Shown: positions 33,678 to 42,745, numbered from the stretch's first letter. The stretch is DNA of 64,000 nucleotides from JASHPR01 sp963795055 (GCA_963795055.1 CAWCGJ010000024.1:62001-126000), one strand, 5' to 3'. The notes: a model not told the origin generated them from the sequence alone. Numbers and translations are program-made.

Positions 33678-35014
33678 ACTTTCGTACCCTCCTTGCGCGG
33701 TGACGGCTCTGCTGGCCGCCTAGTCGAAATCTTGGTGATCCCCGGGGCGGCCGACCGCTGGCCCGCTCTGCTCGCCCGGCCACGGGAGAAACGGAAATCG
33801 GCGCTGGGGGCCCGGCCCTGGGGCAGAGCCAGCCGCCGGGTGGCCATGCGCCAGCCCATGCGCAGACACATGAGGCCGAACGGCCGCAGGTCGTCCCGCG
33901 CGAACCACGCGGTCTCGTCCACGGTGCGCAGCGACGCCAGCCACGACCGCAGCCCCAGCTCGCCGCCGCGCCAGTAGCTGAACGCGGCGATCGGGTCGTA
34001 GTTCTCCACCACGAACCCGCGGGCCACCTGCTCGCTCGCCGGAACCGACTGGCCGGTCAGGTCCAGGTAGCACGCCGAGGCGACGTCGGTGCCCGCGGTG
34101 TCATGGAACAGCCGGAACTGCGCGCCGATCCTGGGGTTGAAATCCAGCAGCTTGTACTGGTCATCCCGGGCGTCCCAGCGCAGGTCGAGATCGAGGATGC
34201 CCTGGTAGCCCAGCCGCTTGAGCAGCTCGGTGACCTCCGCGGCCAGCCGCTCGTTCGGCGTGGAGCGCCCCAGGCAGGTCAGCCCGGCGTGCGCCGGGTA
34301 CGACCGCTCCTTGACGCCGGTGAACGCCGGGCGGCACGCGGAGCGGCCGTCGCAGTAGCCGTGGAAGAACCAGTCGTGCCCGGCCCCGCCGGGGATGAAC
34401 TCCTGCAGCATCAGCCCGGCGCCCGCCCGGACGCAGGCCCGGTAGGTGTCGTCGAGCTGCTCCGCGCTCGACACAACCGAGGTGCTGCGCAGCCCTCCGT
34501 GGCCGTTGCTCCACGGCGTGGTCAGCTTGGCGATCAGCGGGAAGCCGGCCGCGGCGGCGAACTCGCGGGCCTCCTGCGGCGACTCGGGCACGGCGGCCTG
34601 CGGGCAGGGTACGCCGAGCTCGCGGCACAGCTGGTAGAGGGAGTACTTGCCCGCGACCCGGCGCGGGAGATCCCGCGGCGGGTCGGGGAACAGGAACCGC
34701 TCCCTCAGCCCGTTGCCCTGCTCGGCGAGAAAGATCGCGCCCGCGTCGTCGGTCGGTACCAGCACGGCCGGCCGGCCGATCCGCTCGGACAGCCGCAGCA
34801 GGCCGGCGCGGACCCGCTCCGCCTCGTCCGGGTCCGGCTGCCAGAAAAAGCGGCCCCGCAGGTAACGGGAGCTGGCCGCGGGCGCCCACGGCCCTTCGTG
34901 CACCCCGTACACGGGCACGCCCATGCGACCCAGGCTCCGGATCACGCCAAGACCGCCGTGATGCATGACGTTCGGATCGAACTTCAGCACCACCGCAGGC
35001 GTGGGTTCAAGCAC
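33674..35014 (-). CDS. ATP-grasp ligase, first gene of the polysaccharide operon
   Basis: A protein of 446 residues with an ATP-grasp fold. The N-terminus (VVLKFDPNVMHHGGLGVIRSLGRMGVPVYGV) resembles carboxylate-amine ligase-type ATP-grasp proteins. The ATP-binding region runs through FPLIAKLTTPW and LMLQEFIPGG, and the metal-binding end reads LLDFNPRIGAQFRLF. The GTG start at 35014 has a GGGGG Shine-Dalgarno sequence. A basic tail of about 60 residues follows the domain. It probably ligates an amino acid or carboxylate to an amine, perhaps decorating the glycan. The promoter of the operon should lie in 35015-35160. Confidence 0.84.
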   Translation of the reverse strand: MLEPTPAVVLKFDPNVMHHGGLGVIRSLGRMGVPVYGVHEGPWAPAASSRYLRGRFFWQPDPDEAERVRAGLLRLSERIGRPAVLVPTDDAGAIFLAEQGNGLRERFLFPDPPRDLPRRVAGKYSLYQLCRELGVPCPQAAVPESPQEAREFAAAAGFPLIAKLTTPWSNGHGGLRSTSVVSSAEQLDDTYRACVRAGAGLMLQEFIPGGAGHDWFFHGYCDGRSACRPAFTGVKERSYPAHAGLTCLGRSTPNERLAAEVTELLKRLGYQGILDLDLRWDARDDQYKLLDFNPRIGAQFRLFHDTAGTDVASACYLDLTGQSVPASEQVARGFVVENYDPIAAFSYWRGGELGLRSWLASLRTVDETAWFARDDLRPFGLMCLRMGWRMATRRLALPQGRAPSADFRFSRGRASRAGQRSAAPGITKISTRRPAEPSPRKEGTKV

Positions 35015-35163
35015 TTCTGGATCCCCCTGGAGCTATTACGGGCCATGCCGGCACGGCGCGTGCGGAAAAAACAGTGCCAGATGCGCTCGCCCAACACATC
35101 CGTCATCAGGGTGAGGAAACCTACCCACAGTGGCTGAGCATCACCGCTGGGTACCCGGGTGCC

Positions 35164-35198
35164 GCGCGGGATCGCCTGTGCCGCAGGCGATTCCGCGC
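35164..35198 (-). terminator. Hairpin downstream of glmS
   Basis: An 8-bp perfect stem (ATCGCCTG / CAGGCGAT) with loop TGCCG, extended by an outer GCGCGG / CCGCGC pairing. It starts 33 bp after the glmS stop on the minus strand, where a transcript end is expected before the polysaccharide operon promoter. No clear T-tract follows. Confidence 0.6.
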
Positions 35199-35230
35199 GC
35201 CGCAGCCGCGTGGCGTCCAGGCTGCGACGA

Positions 35231-37202
35231 TCACTCGACCGTGACCGATTTGGCCAGGTTACGGGGCTGGTCCACGTCGTGTCCCTTGGCCGCGGCGAGC
35301 TCGCAGGCGAACACCTGCAGCGGAACCGTGGCCACCAGCGGCTGCAGCAGCGTCGCGGTGGCCGGCACCTCGATCAGGGTGTCGGCGAACGGCGCGACCT
35401 TATCGTCTCCCGGCCCGGCGATCACGATGGTGCGCGCTCCGCGCGCCCGGATCTCCTGGATGTTCGACACGATCTTGTCGTGCAGGACCGAGCGGCCATC
35501 GGCGGCCGGCACGATGACCACCACCGGGAGGCCCTCCTCGATCAGCGCGATCGGCCCATGCTTGAGCTCGCCGGCCGCGAAGCCCTCCGCGTGCATGTAG
35601 GCGAGTTCCTTGAGCTTCAGCGCGCCCTCGAGCGCCACCGGGTACCCGACGTGCCAGGCCGAGGAACAGCACGCACCGCTCGCCGGCCAGCTCGCGGGCG
35701 ACCGCGCGCACCGGCTCCATCGAGCGCAGGACCTGCTGCACCGCGGCGGGCATCTGCTGCAGTTGCTCCATCAGGCCGCTGATCTCGTCGCCGAACTTGA
35801 CCCCCCGCACCTGGGCCAGGTAGAGCGCGAGCAGGTAGCAGACGACCAGCTGGGTCAGGAAGGCCTTGGTGGACGCCACCGCGATCTCCGGGCCCGCGTG
35901 GGTGTACACGACCGCGTCGCTCTCGCGGGAGATGGATGAGCCGTTGACGTTGCAGATCGCCACCACGCGGGACCGCTGCTCGCGGGCATGGCGGACCGCC
36001 ATCAGCGTGTCCATGGTCTCGCCGGACTGGGAGATCGCGATGACCAGGGTGGACCTGGTGAGAATCGGGTCCCGGTAGCGGAACTCGCTGGCCAGCTCCA
36101 CCTCGCAGGGGATCTCGCACCAGTGCTCGATGGCGTACTTCGCGATCATCCCCGCGTGGTACGCGGTCCCGCACGCCACGATGATGATCTTGTCGACGTT
36201 CCGCAGCTCCTCATCGGACAGCCGCATCTCGTCGAGGGTCAGCAGGCCGTCGGCGCCCACCCGGCCCAGCAGCGCGTTGGCGATCGCCAGCGGCTGCTCG
36301 GCAATCTCCTTGAGCATGAAGTACTCGAAGCCGGCCTTCTCCGCCGCGGACACGTCCCAGTCCACGTGGTAGTCGGTGACCGACGCCGTCTCACCGTCGA
36401 ACCCGGTCACCGTCACCCCGTCCGGGCGCACCTCGGCCACCTGATCCTGGCCGAGTTCTACCGCGTTCCGGGTGAACGCGATGAACGCGGCGACGTCGCT
36501 GGCCAGGAAGTTCTCACCGTCGCCCCGGCCGACCACGAGCGGCGAGTTGCGGCGCGCGCCCACGACCGCCTCCGGGTCCCTGGTGTCCACCGCCACCAGC
36601 GTGAACGCGCCGTCCAGCCGCTGGCAGACGGCTCGCATGGCGGCAGCCAGCGCGCCCGGCGGCGGCGCGCCGTTGGCCGCCGGGACGCTGCCCGGGTCGC
36701 TGTGGTCGGCCAGGGCGCTGCCGGACGCGCCGTTGGCGTGCGCGCTGCTGTGCGCAGCGCCGTTGCCCTGCGCGCCGGGGCCCGAGGACATCTCCTCCTC
36801 CAGCAGGTGCGCCACGAGCTCGGTATCGGTCTGGGAGGTCAGATCGTGCCCCCCGGCCTCGAGCTCGGCCCGCAGCACGGCGAAGTTCTCGATGATGCCG
36901 TTGTGCACGACCGCCAGGCGCCCGGCGCAGTCGGTGTGCGGATGCGCGTTGGGGTCGGTGGGCGGCCCGTGGGTGGCCCAGCGGGTGTGGCCCAGGCCGA
37001 CCGTGCCGGGCATCGGCGGCCCCTGCTCCAGCGCGGACTTCAAGTTGCTCAGCTTGCCCGCCCGCTTAACCCAGGCCAGCTCGCTGTCGGCCAGGATCGC
37101 GACGCCGGCCGAGTCGTAGCCGCGGTATTCGAGCCGGCTGAGCCCTTCTACCACCACCCCGAGAGCCTGCCGGTGACCGGTGTAACCCACGATCCCGCAC
37201 AT
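35231..37202 (-). CDS. glmS: Glutamine-fructose-6-phosphate aminotransferase GlmS (apparent frameshift)
   Basis: Makes glucosamine-6-phosphate, the entry to UDP-GlcNAc. The N-terminal glutaminase has Cys2 (MCGIVGYTG) and RWATHG; two SIS domains follow (IIVACGTAYHAGMIAKY, SQSGETMDTL). The frame breaks near 35656, after VLFLG: one extra base (CTGG for CGG) displaces VGYPVALEGALKLKELAYMHAEG and the C-terminus DQPRNLAKSVTVE. Corrected, it has 656 residues. That exceeds the usual ~610, because residues 139-184 are a low-complexity Ala/Gly/Ser/His/Asn insert in the glutaminase domain. An error in the sequence is likelier than loss of this gene. Confidence 0.88.
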
Positions 37203-37226
37203 GCCGCCCCCAAAGTCCGTCGGTTG

Positions 37227-38618
37227 TTACGCCAGGCCCCGCACCACGTCCGCCAGCGTGCCGGCCAGCCGCTGGGCCTGGCCGGAGTCCACCGCCTCCA
37301 CCATGACCCGCACGAGCTGCTCGGTGCCGCTGGGCCGCACCAGCACCCGGCCGGAGTCCCCGAGCTCCGTGGCCGCGGCCCCCACGGCGTCGGCGATCTC
37401 AGGCGAGGAGGCGACCAGGGACTTGTCCACCCCGGGGACGCTGATCAGCACCTGCGGGTACCTGGTCATCACCTTGGCCAGCTCGCCGAGCGGCTGGCCC
37501 CGCTGGGCCGCCGTGGCCAGCAGGTGCAGGCTGGTCAGCAGCCCGTCGCCGGTGGTGGCGTGGTCGAGCAGAATGATGTGGCCCGACTGCTCGCCGCCGA
37601 GCGCGAAGTTGCCTTGCCGCATCGCGGCCAGCACGTACCGGTCGCCGACCCGGGTCTCCACCACGGTGATGCCCGCGTCCCGCAGGGCCAGCCGCAGGCC
37701 AAGGTTGGACATGACGGTGACCACGACGGTGTCGTCGGCCAGGCTCCCCGCGTCTTTGAGGGCGAACGCGAGCACCGCGAGAATCTGGTCGCCGTCCACG
37801 ACCTGGCCGTCCGCGTCGACCGCGAGGCACCGGTCGGCGTCGCCGTCGTGGGCGATGCCGACGTCGGCCCCGTGGGCGACCACCTCGGCCCTGAGAGCGT
37901 CCAGGTGGGTCGAGCCGCAGCCCGAGTTGATGTTGTCCCCGTTGGGCTCGGTGCCGATGCAGATGACCTCGGCGCCGGCCCGGCGCAGCATCCGCGGCGC
38001 GATCTCGTAGGCCGCGCCGTGCGCGCAGTCGACCACCACCCGCATCCCCGCCAGGGGGGTCGCGCCGCCCGGGCCCGGGAGCGTGGACAGCAGGTGGTCC
38101 AGGTACCGTTCCCGCTCCCCCGACGCGTCGGTGACGCGGCCGAAGCCGAGCTCGGGCAGGCCGCGGGCGGCGGGTGGATCGATGAGCCTTCGCTCGATCT
38201 CGTCCTCGGCCTCGTCGGGCAGCTTCCGGCCGCCGCGCGCGAAGAACTTGATCCCGTTGTCCTGGGCCGGGTTGTGGCTGGCAGACAGCATCACGCCGAA
38301 CTCGGCGTCCAGCGCGTCGGTCAGGTACGCGACCGCCGGCGTGGGGATGACGCCTAGCCGCAGCACGTCCACGCCCGAGCTGGCCAGCCCGGCCACGACG
38401 GCGGCCTCGAGGAACTCACCCGACGTCCGGGGGTCGCGGCCGACCACGGCCACCGGGCGCCGGCCGCGGGGCCGCTCGGCGGCTACCGCCCCCGTGGCCG
38501 AAGGGCCGGTACCGGACAACACCCCCGCACCCGCCACAGCGAGGTCCATGGCGAGCCGCGCCGTAAGATCACGACCTGCTACGCCTCGGACACCGTCGGT
38601 ACCGAACAGACGGCCCAT
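37227..38618 (-). CDS. glmM: Phosphoglucosamine mutase
   Basis: Converts glucosamine-6-phosphate to glucosamine-1-phosphate. The protein has 463 residues, with start MGRLFGTDGVRGVAG, the phospho-Ser loop LSASHNPAQDNGIKFF, the metal loop DGDADRCL, the sugar loop GGEQSGH and the phosphate loop RPSGTEQLVRVMVE. All catalytic motifs are intact. It is upstream of glmS with a 24-bp gap, so the two GlcN enzymes are co-transcribed next to the polysaccharide locus. Confidence 0.96.
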   Translation of the reverse strand: MGRLFGTDGVRGVAGRDLTARLAMDLAVAGAGVLSGTGPSATGAVAAERPRGRRPVAVVGRDPRTSGEFLEAAVVAGLASSGVDVLRLGVIPTPAVAYLTDALDAEFGVMLSASHNPAQDNGIKFFARGGRKLPDEAEDEIERRLIDPPAARGLPELGFGRVTDASGERERYLDHLLSTLPGPGGATPLAGMRVVVDCAHGAAYEIAPRMLRRAGAEVICIGTEPNGDNINSGCGSTHLDALRAEVVAHGADVGIAHDGDADRCLAVDADGQVVDGDQILAVLAFALKDAGSLADDTVVVTVMSNLGLRLALRDAGITVVETRVGDRYVLAAMRQGNFALGGEQSGHIILLDHATTGDGLLTSLHLLATAAQRGQPLGELAKVMTRYPQVLISVPGVDKSLVASSPEIADAVGAAATELGDSGRVLVRPSGTEQLVRVMVEAVDSGQAQRLAGTLADVVRGLA

Positions 38619-38658
38619 GAAACTGCTCCCCGAGTCTTTCGCTACGACGACTCTTCCG

Positions 38659-38685
38659 CTTTAAAGGGAATCCTCCCCTTTAAAG
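38659..38685 (-). terminator. Terminator-like hairpin between rpsI and glmM
   Basis: Perfect 10-bp arms CTTTAAAGGG / CCCTTTAAAG with a 7-nt loop, directly after the rpsI stop on the minus strand. The A+T-rich arms stand out in this GC-rich region. It probably ends or attenuates the rplM-rpsI transcript before glmM, 78 bp downstream of rpsI. Confidence 0.7.
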
Positions 38686-38696
38686 GACGCGGGGGA

Positions 38697-39233
38697 TCAG
38701 CGCTTGGAGTACTGGGGAGCCTTGCGGGCCTTCTTCAGCCCGGCCTTCTTGCGTTCCTTCACCCGGGCATCGCGGGTCAGGAAACCGGCCCGCTTGAGGC
38801 TCGGGCGGTTCTCCGGGTCCACGAGCGTCAGCGCCCGGGCGATCCCGAGCCGCAGCGCTCCGGCCTGGCCGGTGACGCCTCCGCCGGTGATCCGGGCCAC
38901 CACGTCGAACGCCTCGTCGGCGCCCAGCGTCACGAACGGCTCGCTGATCAGCTGCTGGTGCACCTTGTTCGGGAAGTACTCGTCCAGCGTCCGGTCGTTG
39001 ATCAGCCACTTTCCGGTACCAGGCGCGATGCGGACCCGGGCGATCGCCTCCTTGCGGCGCCCGGTGCCCAGAGCGCTCCCGGTCACTACCGGCTTGCGCG
39101 CCACGGGCCGCCCCGGGGCGGCCGCCGTGTCTCCGGTCTGCGTGGAGTACTCCGACAGGTGCTCCGCATCGTCCGGCTTCGGGTCAGCGCCTGCTTCCGT
39201 AACGGGATCCTGCACGTCGGTGGGGTCAGCCAC
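38697..39233 (-). CDS. rpsI: 30S ribosomal protein S9
   Basis: Small-subunit ribosomal protein contacting the P-site tRNA. The conserved core starts at GTGRRKEAIARVRIAPGTG and ends with the canonical DARVKERKKAGLKKARKAPQYSKR. The 178 residues include an acidic N-terminal extension of about 50 residues (MADPTDVQDPVTEAG...), longer than in most bacteria but common in actinomycetes. The GTG start at 39233 is 28 bp after rplM. Confidence 0.97.
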   Translation of the reverse strand: MADPTDVQDPVTEAGADPKPDDAEHLSEYSTQTGDTAAAPGRPVARKPVVTGSALGTGRRKEAIARVRIAPGTGKWLINDRTLDEYFPNKVHQQLISEPFVTLGADEAFDVVARITGGGVTGQAGALRLGIARALTLVDPENRPSLKRAGFLTRDARVKERKKAGLKKARKAPQYSKR

Positions 39234-39261
39234 GATGTGTTCCTCGTATTTCCTTCGGTAG

Positions 39262-39714
39262 TTACTTCGCCTGCTGGGCGACCTGCGTGATCTCGAAAGG
39301 GACCGGCTGCTGCGCGCGGTGCGGGTGGTCGGGGCCCGCGTACACCTTGAGCTTGCGCAGCATCTGCCTGCCCAGCGAGTTCTTCGGGAGCATGCCCCGG
39401 ACGGCCTTCTCGACGACCCGCTCCGGGTGCTTGGCCATCAGGTCGCCGTAGGCGACCGCGCGCAACCCGCCCGGGTACCCCGAGTGCCGGTACGCGCGCT
39501 TGTCCTCCAGCTTGTTACCGCTGAGGGCGACCTTCTCCGCGTTGACGATGATCACGAAGTCGCCGGTGTCCACGTGCGGCGCGAAGATCGGCTTGTGCTT
39601 GCCGCGCAGCAGGATCGCCGTCTGGCTGGCCAGGCGGCCGAGTACGACGTCGGAAGCATCGATAACGTGCCACTGCCGCTGGATGTCGCCGGCTTTCGGG
39701 CTGAAGGTGCGCAC
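39262..39714 (-). CDS. rplM: 50S ribosomal protein L13
   Basis: Early-assembly large-subunit protein, 150 residues. It contains WHVIDASDVVLGRLAS, LLRGKHKPIFAPHVDTGDFVIIVNAEKV and the signature MLPKNSLGRQMLRKLKVYAGPDHPH. The GTG start gives the usual MRTFSPKAGDIQRQW. First gene of the rplM-rpsI operon. The 276-bp gap upstream (39715-39990) should hold its promoter and that of the divergent gene; no further gene is seen there. Confidence 0.97.
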   Translation of the reverse strand: MRTFSPKAGDIQRQWHVIDASDVVLGRLASQTAILLRGKHKPIFAPHVDTGDFVIIVNAEKVALSGNKLEDKRAYRHSGYPGGLRAVAYGDLMAKHPERVVEKAVRGMLPKNSLGRQMLRKLKVYAGPDHPHRAQQPVPFEITQVAQQAK

Positions 39715-39990
39715 GGTGGTAGGCCTTCGTGTGAGTGCTGAAACTTTGGTCCCCCGCCCCGGCGGGGAGAATCCGGTGGCATCGGCTGCCGCTGCCTGCC
39801 CGCGTAACGGGCCGTGCAGGCATGCCAGTGCGCATGGACGCCTGTGCAGGATACCGGCCGCGACCGATGGCGGTCAAAGCAAACGCCACAGCGGGCTCCA
39901 CCGCCGCCTCGCCGACCCTGCCGCTCCCGGACCGGGGCGGGTCATCCGCAACGGCCAACTCACCCGCCGGCACCGCGATACGCTCGCCGC

Positions 39991-41814
39991 ATGCGTTACC
40001 CGGGTGACAACGCCGCTGGCCGATCGCCGGGGCGGCGGCACAGCCCGTCCGGGCGCACGGGCCCGCCCGAAGAAGAGGCCGCGACGGCCGACGGCAACGC
40101 CCCGCGTGGTGACGCATGGCTTTTCACGCCCGGCTACTCCGAGGGCGGCGGGCAGGCCCAGGACCACGGTACCTTCCTGGCCGGCGGCGGACGGTACGGA
40201 CCGAGCGGCGCCGCGGGCAAGGGCCCGATTCGCGGGTTCCCCCCGGCGCCCGGCCAGCCGCCGCCGCTCTATCCGCCCGGCCCGTTCTCCGCCTGGAACC
40301 GGACGCCGGAGCCGGGCGGCAACGGTTACGACTCGAGCGCGAGCGATACCTGGCTGGCCGTGGACTATGCCGGGCCAGCCGGGGACGGCTACCCGGAGCC
40401 CGGCGCCGATGACCACGGCTACGGCTACGGCGAGCCCGGACCGGGGTACGCGGCCCTCGCGGTCAGCGAGCCGGCCGCCGACGTCACCTCCACCCAGGCT
40501 TGGGAGGCCGTGGACAGCGACCCGGCCGCCAGCCACTGGCCGGACCTGGACACCACGGGCGAGCGCTGGCCGGACGTGACCCAGGACGATACGCCGCCCG
40601 GCGCGGTCTTGGCCGCGGGCCTGACCGGGCCGGGACGGCCCGGGCCTGAGCTGGCCGGACCGGAGCTGGCCGGACCGGAGCTGGGCGGACCGGAGCTGGG
40701 CGGACCGGAGCTGGGCGGACCGGAGCTGGGCGGACCGGAGCTGGGCGGACCGGAGCTGGGCGGACCGGAGCTGGGCGGACCGGAGCTGGGCGGGCCGGGC
40801 GACGGCCATCCGGACGGCTGGGATGAGCCACCCTGGCCGGTCATGGGCGCGGCGGCGCCCTTCGGCCGACCGGGAGACACCGACCCGGGACCCGCCGATT
40901 ACGCCGCCACCGGGCCCGGCCAGCCCGCCGCCACCCGGCCCGGCCAGCGCACCGCCACCCGGCCCGGCCCGCGCACCGCCACCCGGCCCGGCCCGCGCAC
41001 CGCCGGACCAGGCGCCGAACCGGACCGTGCGCCACGGGGGCGGGGACGTGGTACCCGCGGACGGGCCCGGCCACGCGGGCGCAAGAGGCGGGTCCGTGTC
41101 CTGGTGGCCTGCGCCCTGGTGCTGGCCGTCGTGGCCGGCGGGACCTACTTCTGGTTCTCCCGGGACCATAAATCCCCGGACCCCGCCGCAGCCTCGCAGC
41201 AGACGGCCGCGTCGGCGCGGCCGTCAGCAACCGACCCGTCACCCAGTCCCTCGCCCTCGCTCGGCGCATGGGGGCATATCGGGTCACGAGCCCTAGATCC
41301 GGCGCCGCTCACCCTGGCCGAGCTGTTCCCGGGCCAGTTCACCAGCGCAGGCACCGGCTACACCAGGACCGTGCAGAAGGCGAAGACGCGCTGTGCGACG
41401 GCGCTGATGGGCAGCCAGCTGGTAACGGCCGTAAGCCAGGCGGGGTGCACCCAGGCCATGCGCGCCAGCTACCTGTCCGCCGGCCAGAAGCTGATGGGCA
41501 CCATCGGCGTGCTGAACCTGGTCACCGCCACGGCCGCCGAGAAGGTCGGCAAGGCGTCCGGCCCCTCCAACTTCATCGCGCAGCTCCCGGCGGCCAACGG
41601 GCCCACCCGCAACCTGACCAAGGGCAACGGCTTTGAGGCGGCCGAGGTCAAGGGCCATTACCTCGTCCTGGTCTGGGCCGAGTTCGCGAATCTGCGCGCG
41701 GCCAGGACCGCGGCCCAGAAAGCGGAGCTCAAGGCGTTCATCACCCTGCTGTTCCAGCAGACCGCGAACGTGAGCCTGGCCAGCCGCGAGGTCACGGGCC
41801 AGCCGGCGACCTGA
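39991..41814 (+). CDS. Single-pass membrane protein with repeat-rich disordered cytoplasmic region
   Basis: A protein of 607 residues. Residues 1-350 are Gly/Pro-rich and disordered and include ten (E)L(A/G)GP pentapeptide repeats (about 220-269) and three ATRPG(P/Q)RTA repeats. A strongly basic stretch (GRGRGTRGRARPRGRKRRVR) precedes one transmembrane helix (about 371-390). The extracytoplasmic domain follows a Ser/Pro linker and has two Cys (KTRCATAL, QAGCTQAM). The layout matches the gene at 8198-9244. No enzyme motif is visible. It is divergent from rplM and convergent with the next methyltransferase gene. Confidence 0.75.
   Translation: MRYPGDNAAGRSPGRRHSPSGRTGPPEEEAATADGNAPRGDAWLFTPGYSEGGGQAQDHGTFLAGGGRYGPSGAAGKGPIRGFPPAPGQPPPLYPPGPFSAWNRTPEPGGNGYDSSASDTWLAVDYAGPAGDGYPEPGADDHGYGYGEPGPGYAALAVSEPAADVTSTQAWEAVDSDPAASHWPDLDTTGERWPDVTQDDTPPGAVLAAGLTGPGRPGPELAGPELAGPELGGPELGGPELGGPELGGPELGGPELGGPELGGPELGGPGDGHPDGWDEPPWPVMGAAAPFGRPGDTDPGPADYAATGPGQPAATRPGQRTATRPGPRTATRPGPRTAGPGAEPDRAPRGRGRGTRGRARPRGRKRRVRVLVACALVLAVVAGGTYFWFSRDHKSPDPAAASQQTAASARPSATDPSPSPSPSLGAWGHIGSRALDPAPLTLAELFPGQFTSAGTGYTRTVQKAKTRCATALMGSQLVTAVSQAGCTQAMRASYLSAGQKLMGTIGVLNLVTATAAEKVGKASGPSNFIAQLPAANGPTRNLTKGNGFEAAEVKGHYLVLVWAEFANLRAARTAAQKAELKAFITLLFQQTANVSLASREVTGQPAT
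40648..40797. repeat. Ten 15-bp repeats encoding ELxGP
   Basis: Ten head-to-tail copies of GAGCTGG(C/G)CGGACCG at an exact 15-bp period. The first two encode ELAGP and the last eight ELGGP. Copies 3-9 are identical at the DNA level, a sign of recent slippage expansion. The frame is preserved, so copy number can change without breaking the gene. Confidence 0.9.
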
Positions 41815-41824
41815 TCCCCGGGCG

Positions 41825-42703
41825 TCAGGGCCGGACGGCCCGCAGCAGGATGTAATCGATGATCCGGCGCCGCCACAGCAGTTCGACCTGCCACAACAGC
41901 AGGCGGGCGGCCGCCCGGTGCCCGGTGGGCGCGGCCGGCGGGCCGGACAGCCGCGCCGCGGCCAGGCGCAGCGCCGGGGCGATCACGCGGTCGCCACATG
42001 ACGTGACGTCCACGTTCGCTAGGCCGGCCCCGCGGGCCGCGGCCGCTATCTGTCCCGCCGTCATCGCCGCGCTGGGCCGCAGCCCGAACACCCGCAGCTG
42101 AGTCAGGCCGGATACCAGCTCGGCGGGGCCGAGGGGCCACCGCTGGGTGGAGATGTCGGAGATGCTCAGCACGCCGCCGGGCCGCAGCACCCGGTAACAC
42201 TCCTCGAAGAAGGCCTTACGGGAACGGAAGTGGAACGCCGCCTCCACGCTGATGATCCCGTCGGCGACGCCATCGGCGATCGGCAGCCGGGCCGCGTCGC
42301 CCGCGACCGGCGCGGCCGCGGCCTCAGCCAGCCGGTCCCGGCCGGCCGCCAGCTGCCACTCGGTAACGTTCACCGCGACCAGCTGTCGCGGGCGGACCAC
42401 CTTCGCGATCAGCGGATCCTGGGTGCCCAGGCCGTTCCCGACATCGACGATCATGCCCTCCGCGGGCAGCGCTGATGCCATCGTCCGCACCAGCCGGTGG
42501 CAGGCCTGCTCGGCCTCGTCCTCCGAGCCCGGGCCCTCCCACAGCCCCAGGTTCAGCCAGCCCGGCGCCAGCGCCAGGAAGAAATCCGATCCGATGCTCT
42601 CGTAAACCCGCGCCGCGGGATTACGGCCCTGCCTGACGATCTCGCCGAGATGGCGCACATGCTGGCTGGTCCACCCGGTGAGAAGCGCTGCCCTGCCCGC
42701 CAT
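41825..42703 (-). CDS. Class I SAM-dependent methyltransferase
   Basis: A protein of 292 residues. Motif I reads MIVDVGNGLGTQDPLI and the later segment FFEECYRVLRPGGVLSISDIS is the classic post-motif region of UbiE/sterol-type methyltransferases. The line AALPAEG..VVRPRQLVAVNVTEWQ resembles small-molecule or lipid methyltransferases acting on natural products. It stands alone, convergent with the repeat-rich membrane gene. The substrate cannot be told. Confidence 0.85.
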   Translation of the reverse strand: MAGRAALLTGWTSQHVRHLGEIVRQGRNPAARVYESIGSDFFLALAPGWLNLGLWEGPGSEDEAEQACHRLVRTMASALPAEGMIVDVGNGLGTQDPLIAKVVRPRQLVAVNVTEWQLAAGRDRLAEAAAAPVAGDAARLPIADGVADGIISVEAAFHFRSRKAFFEECYRVLRPGGVLSISDISTQRWPLGPAELVSGLTQLRVFGLRPSAAMTAGQIAAAARGAGLANVDVTSCGDRVIAPALRLAAARLSGPPAAPTGHRAAARLLLWQVELLWRRRIIDYILLRAVRP

Positions 42704-42745
42704 CGCAGGCCACCCTATCCGCGCGGCGCTGGCTGATCGACTAGC

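Noticed and set aside
35070..35100. TGGCAC-N5-TTTCC on the minus strand, like a sigma-54 promoter
   Set aside because: Actinomycetes generally lack sigma-54, and the -12 element does not match TTGC.
40425..40880. Minus-strand GPPSSG repeat protein
   Set aside because: It is the antisense reading of the ELGGP repeat of the membrane protein gene; no start context or domain.
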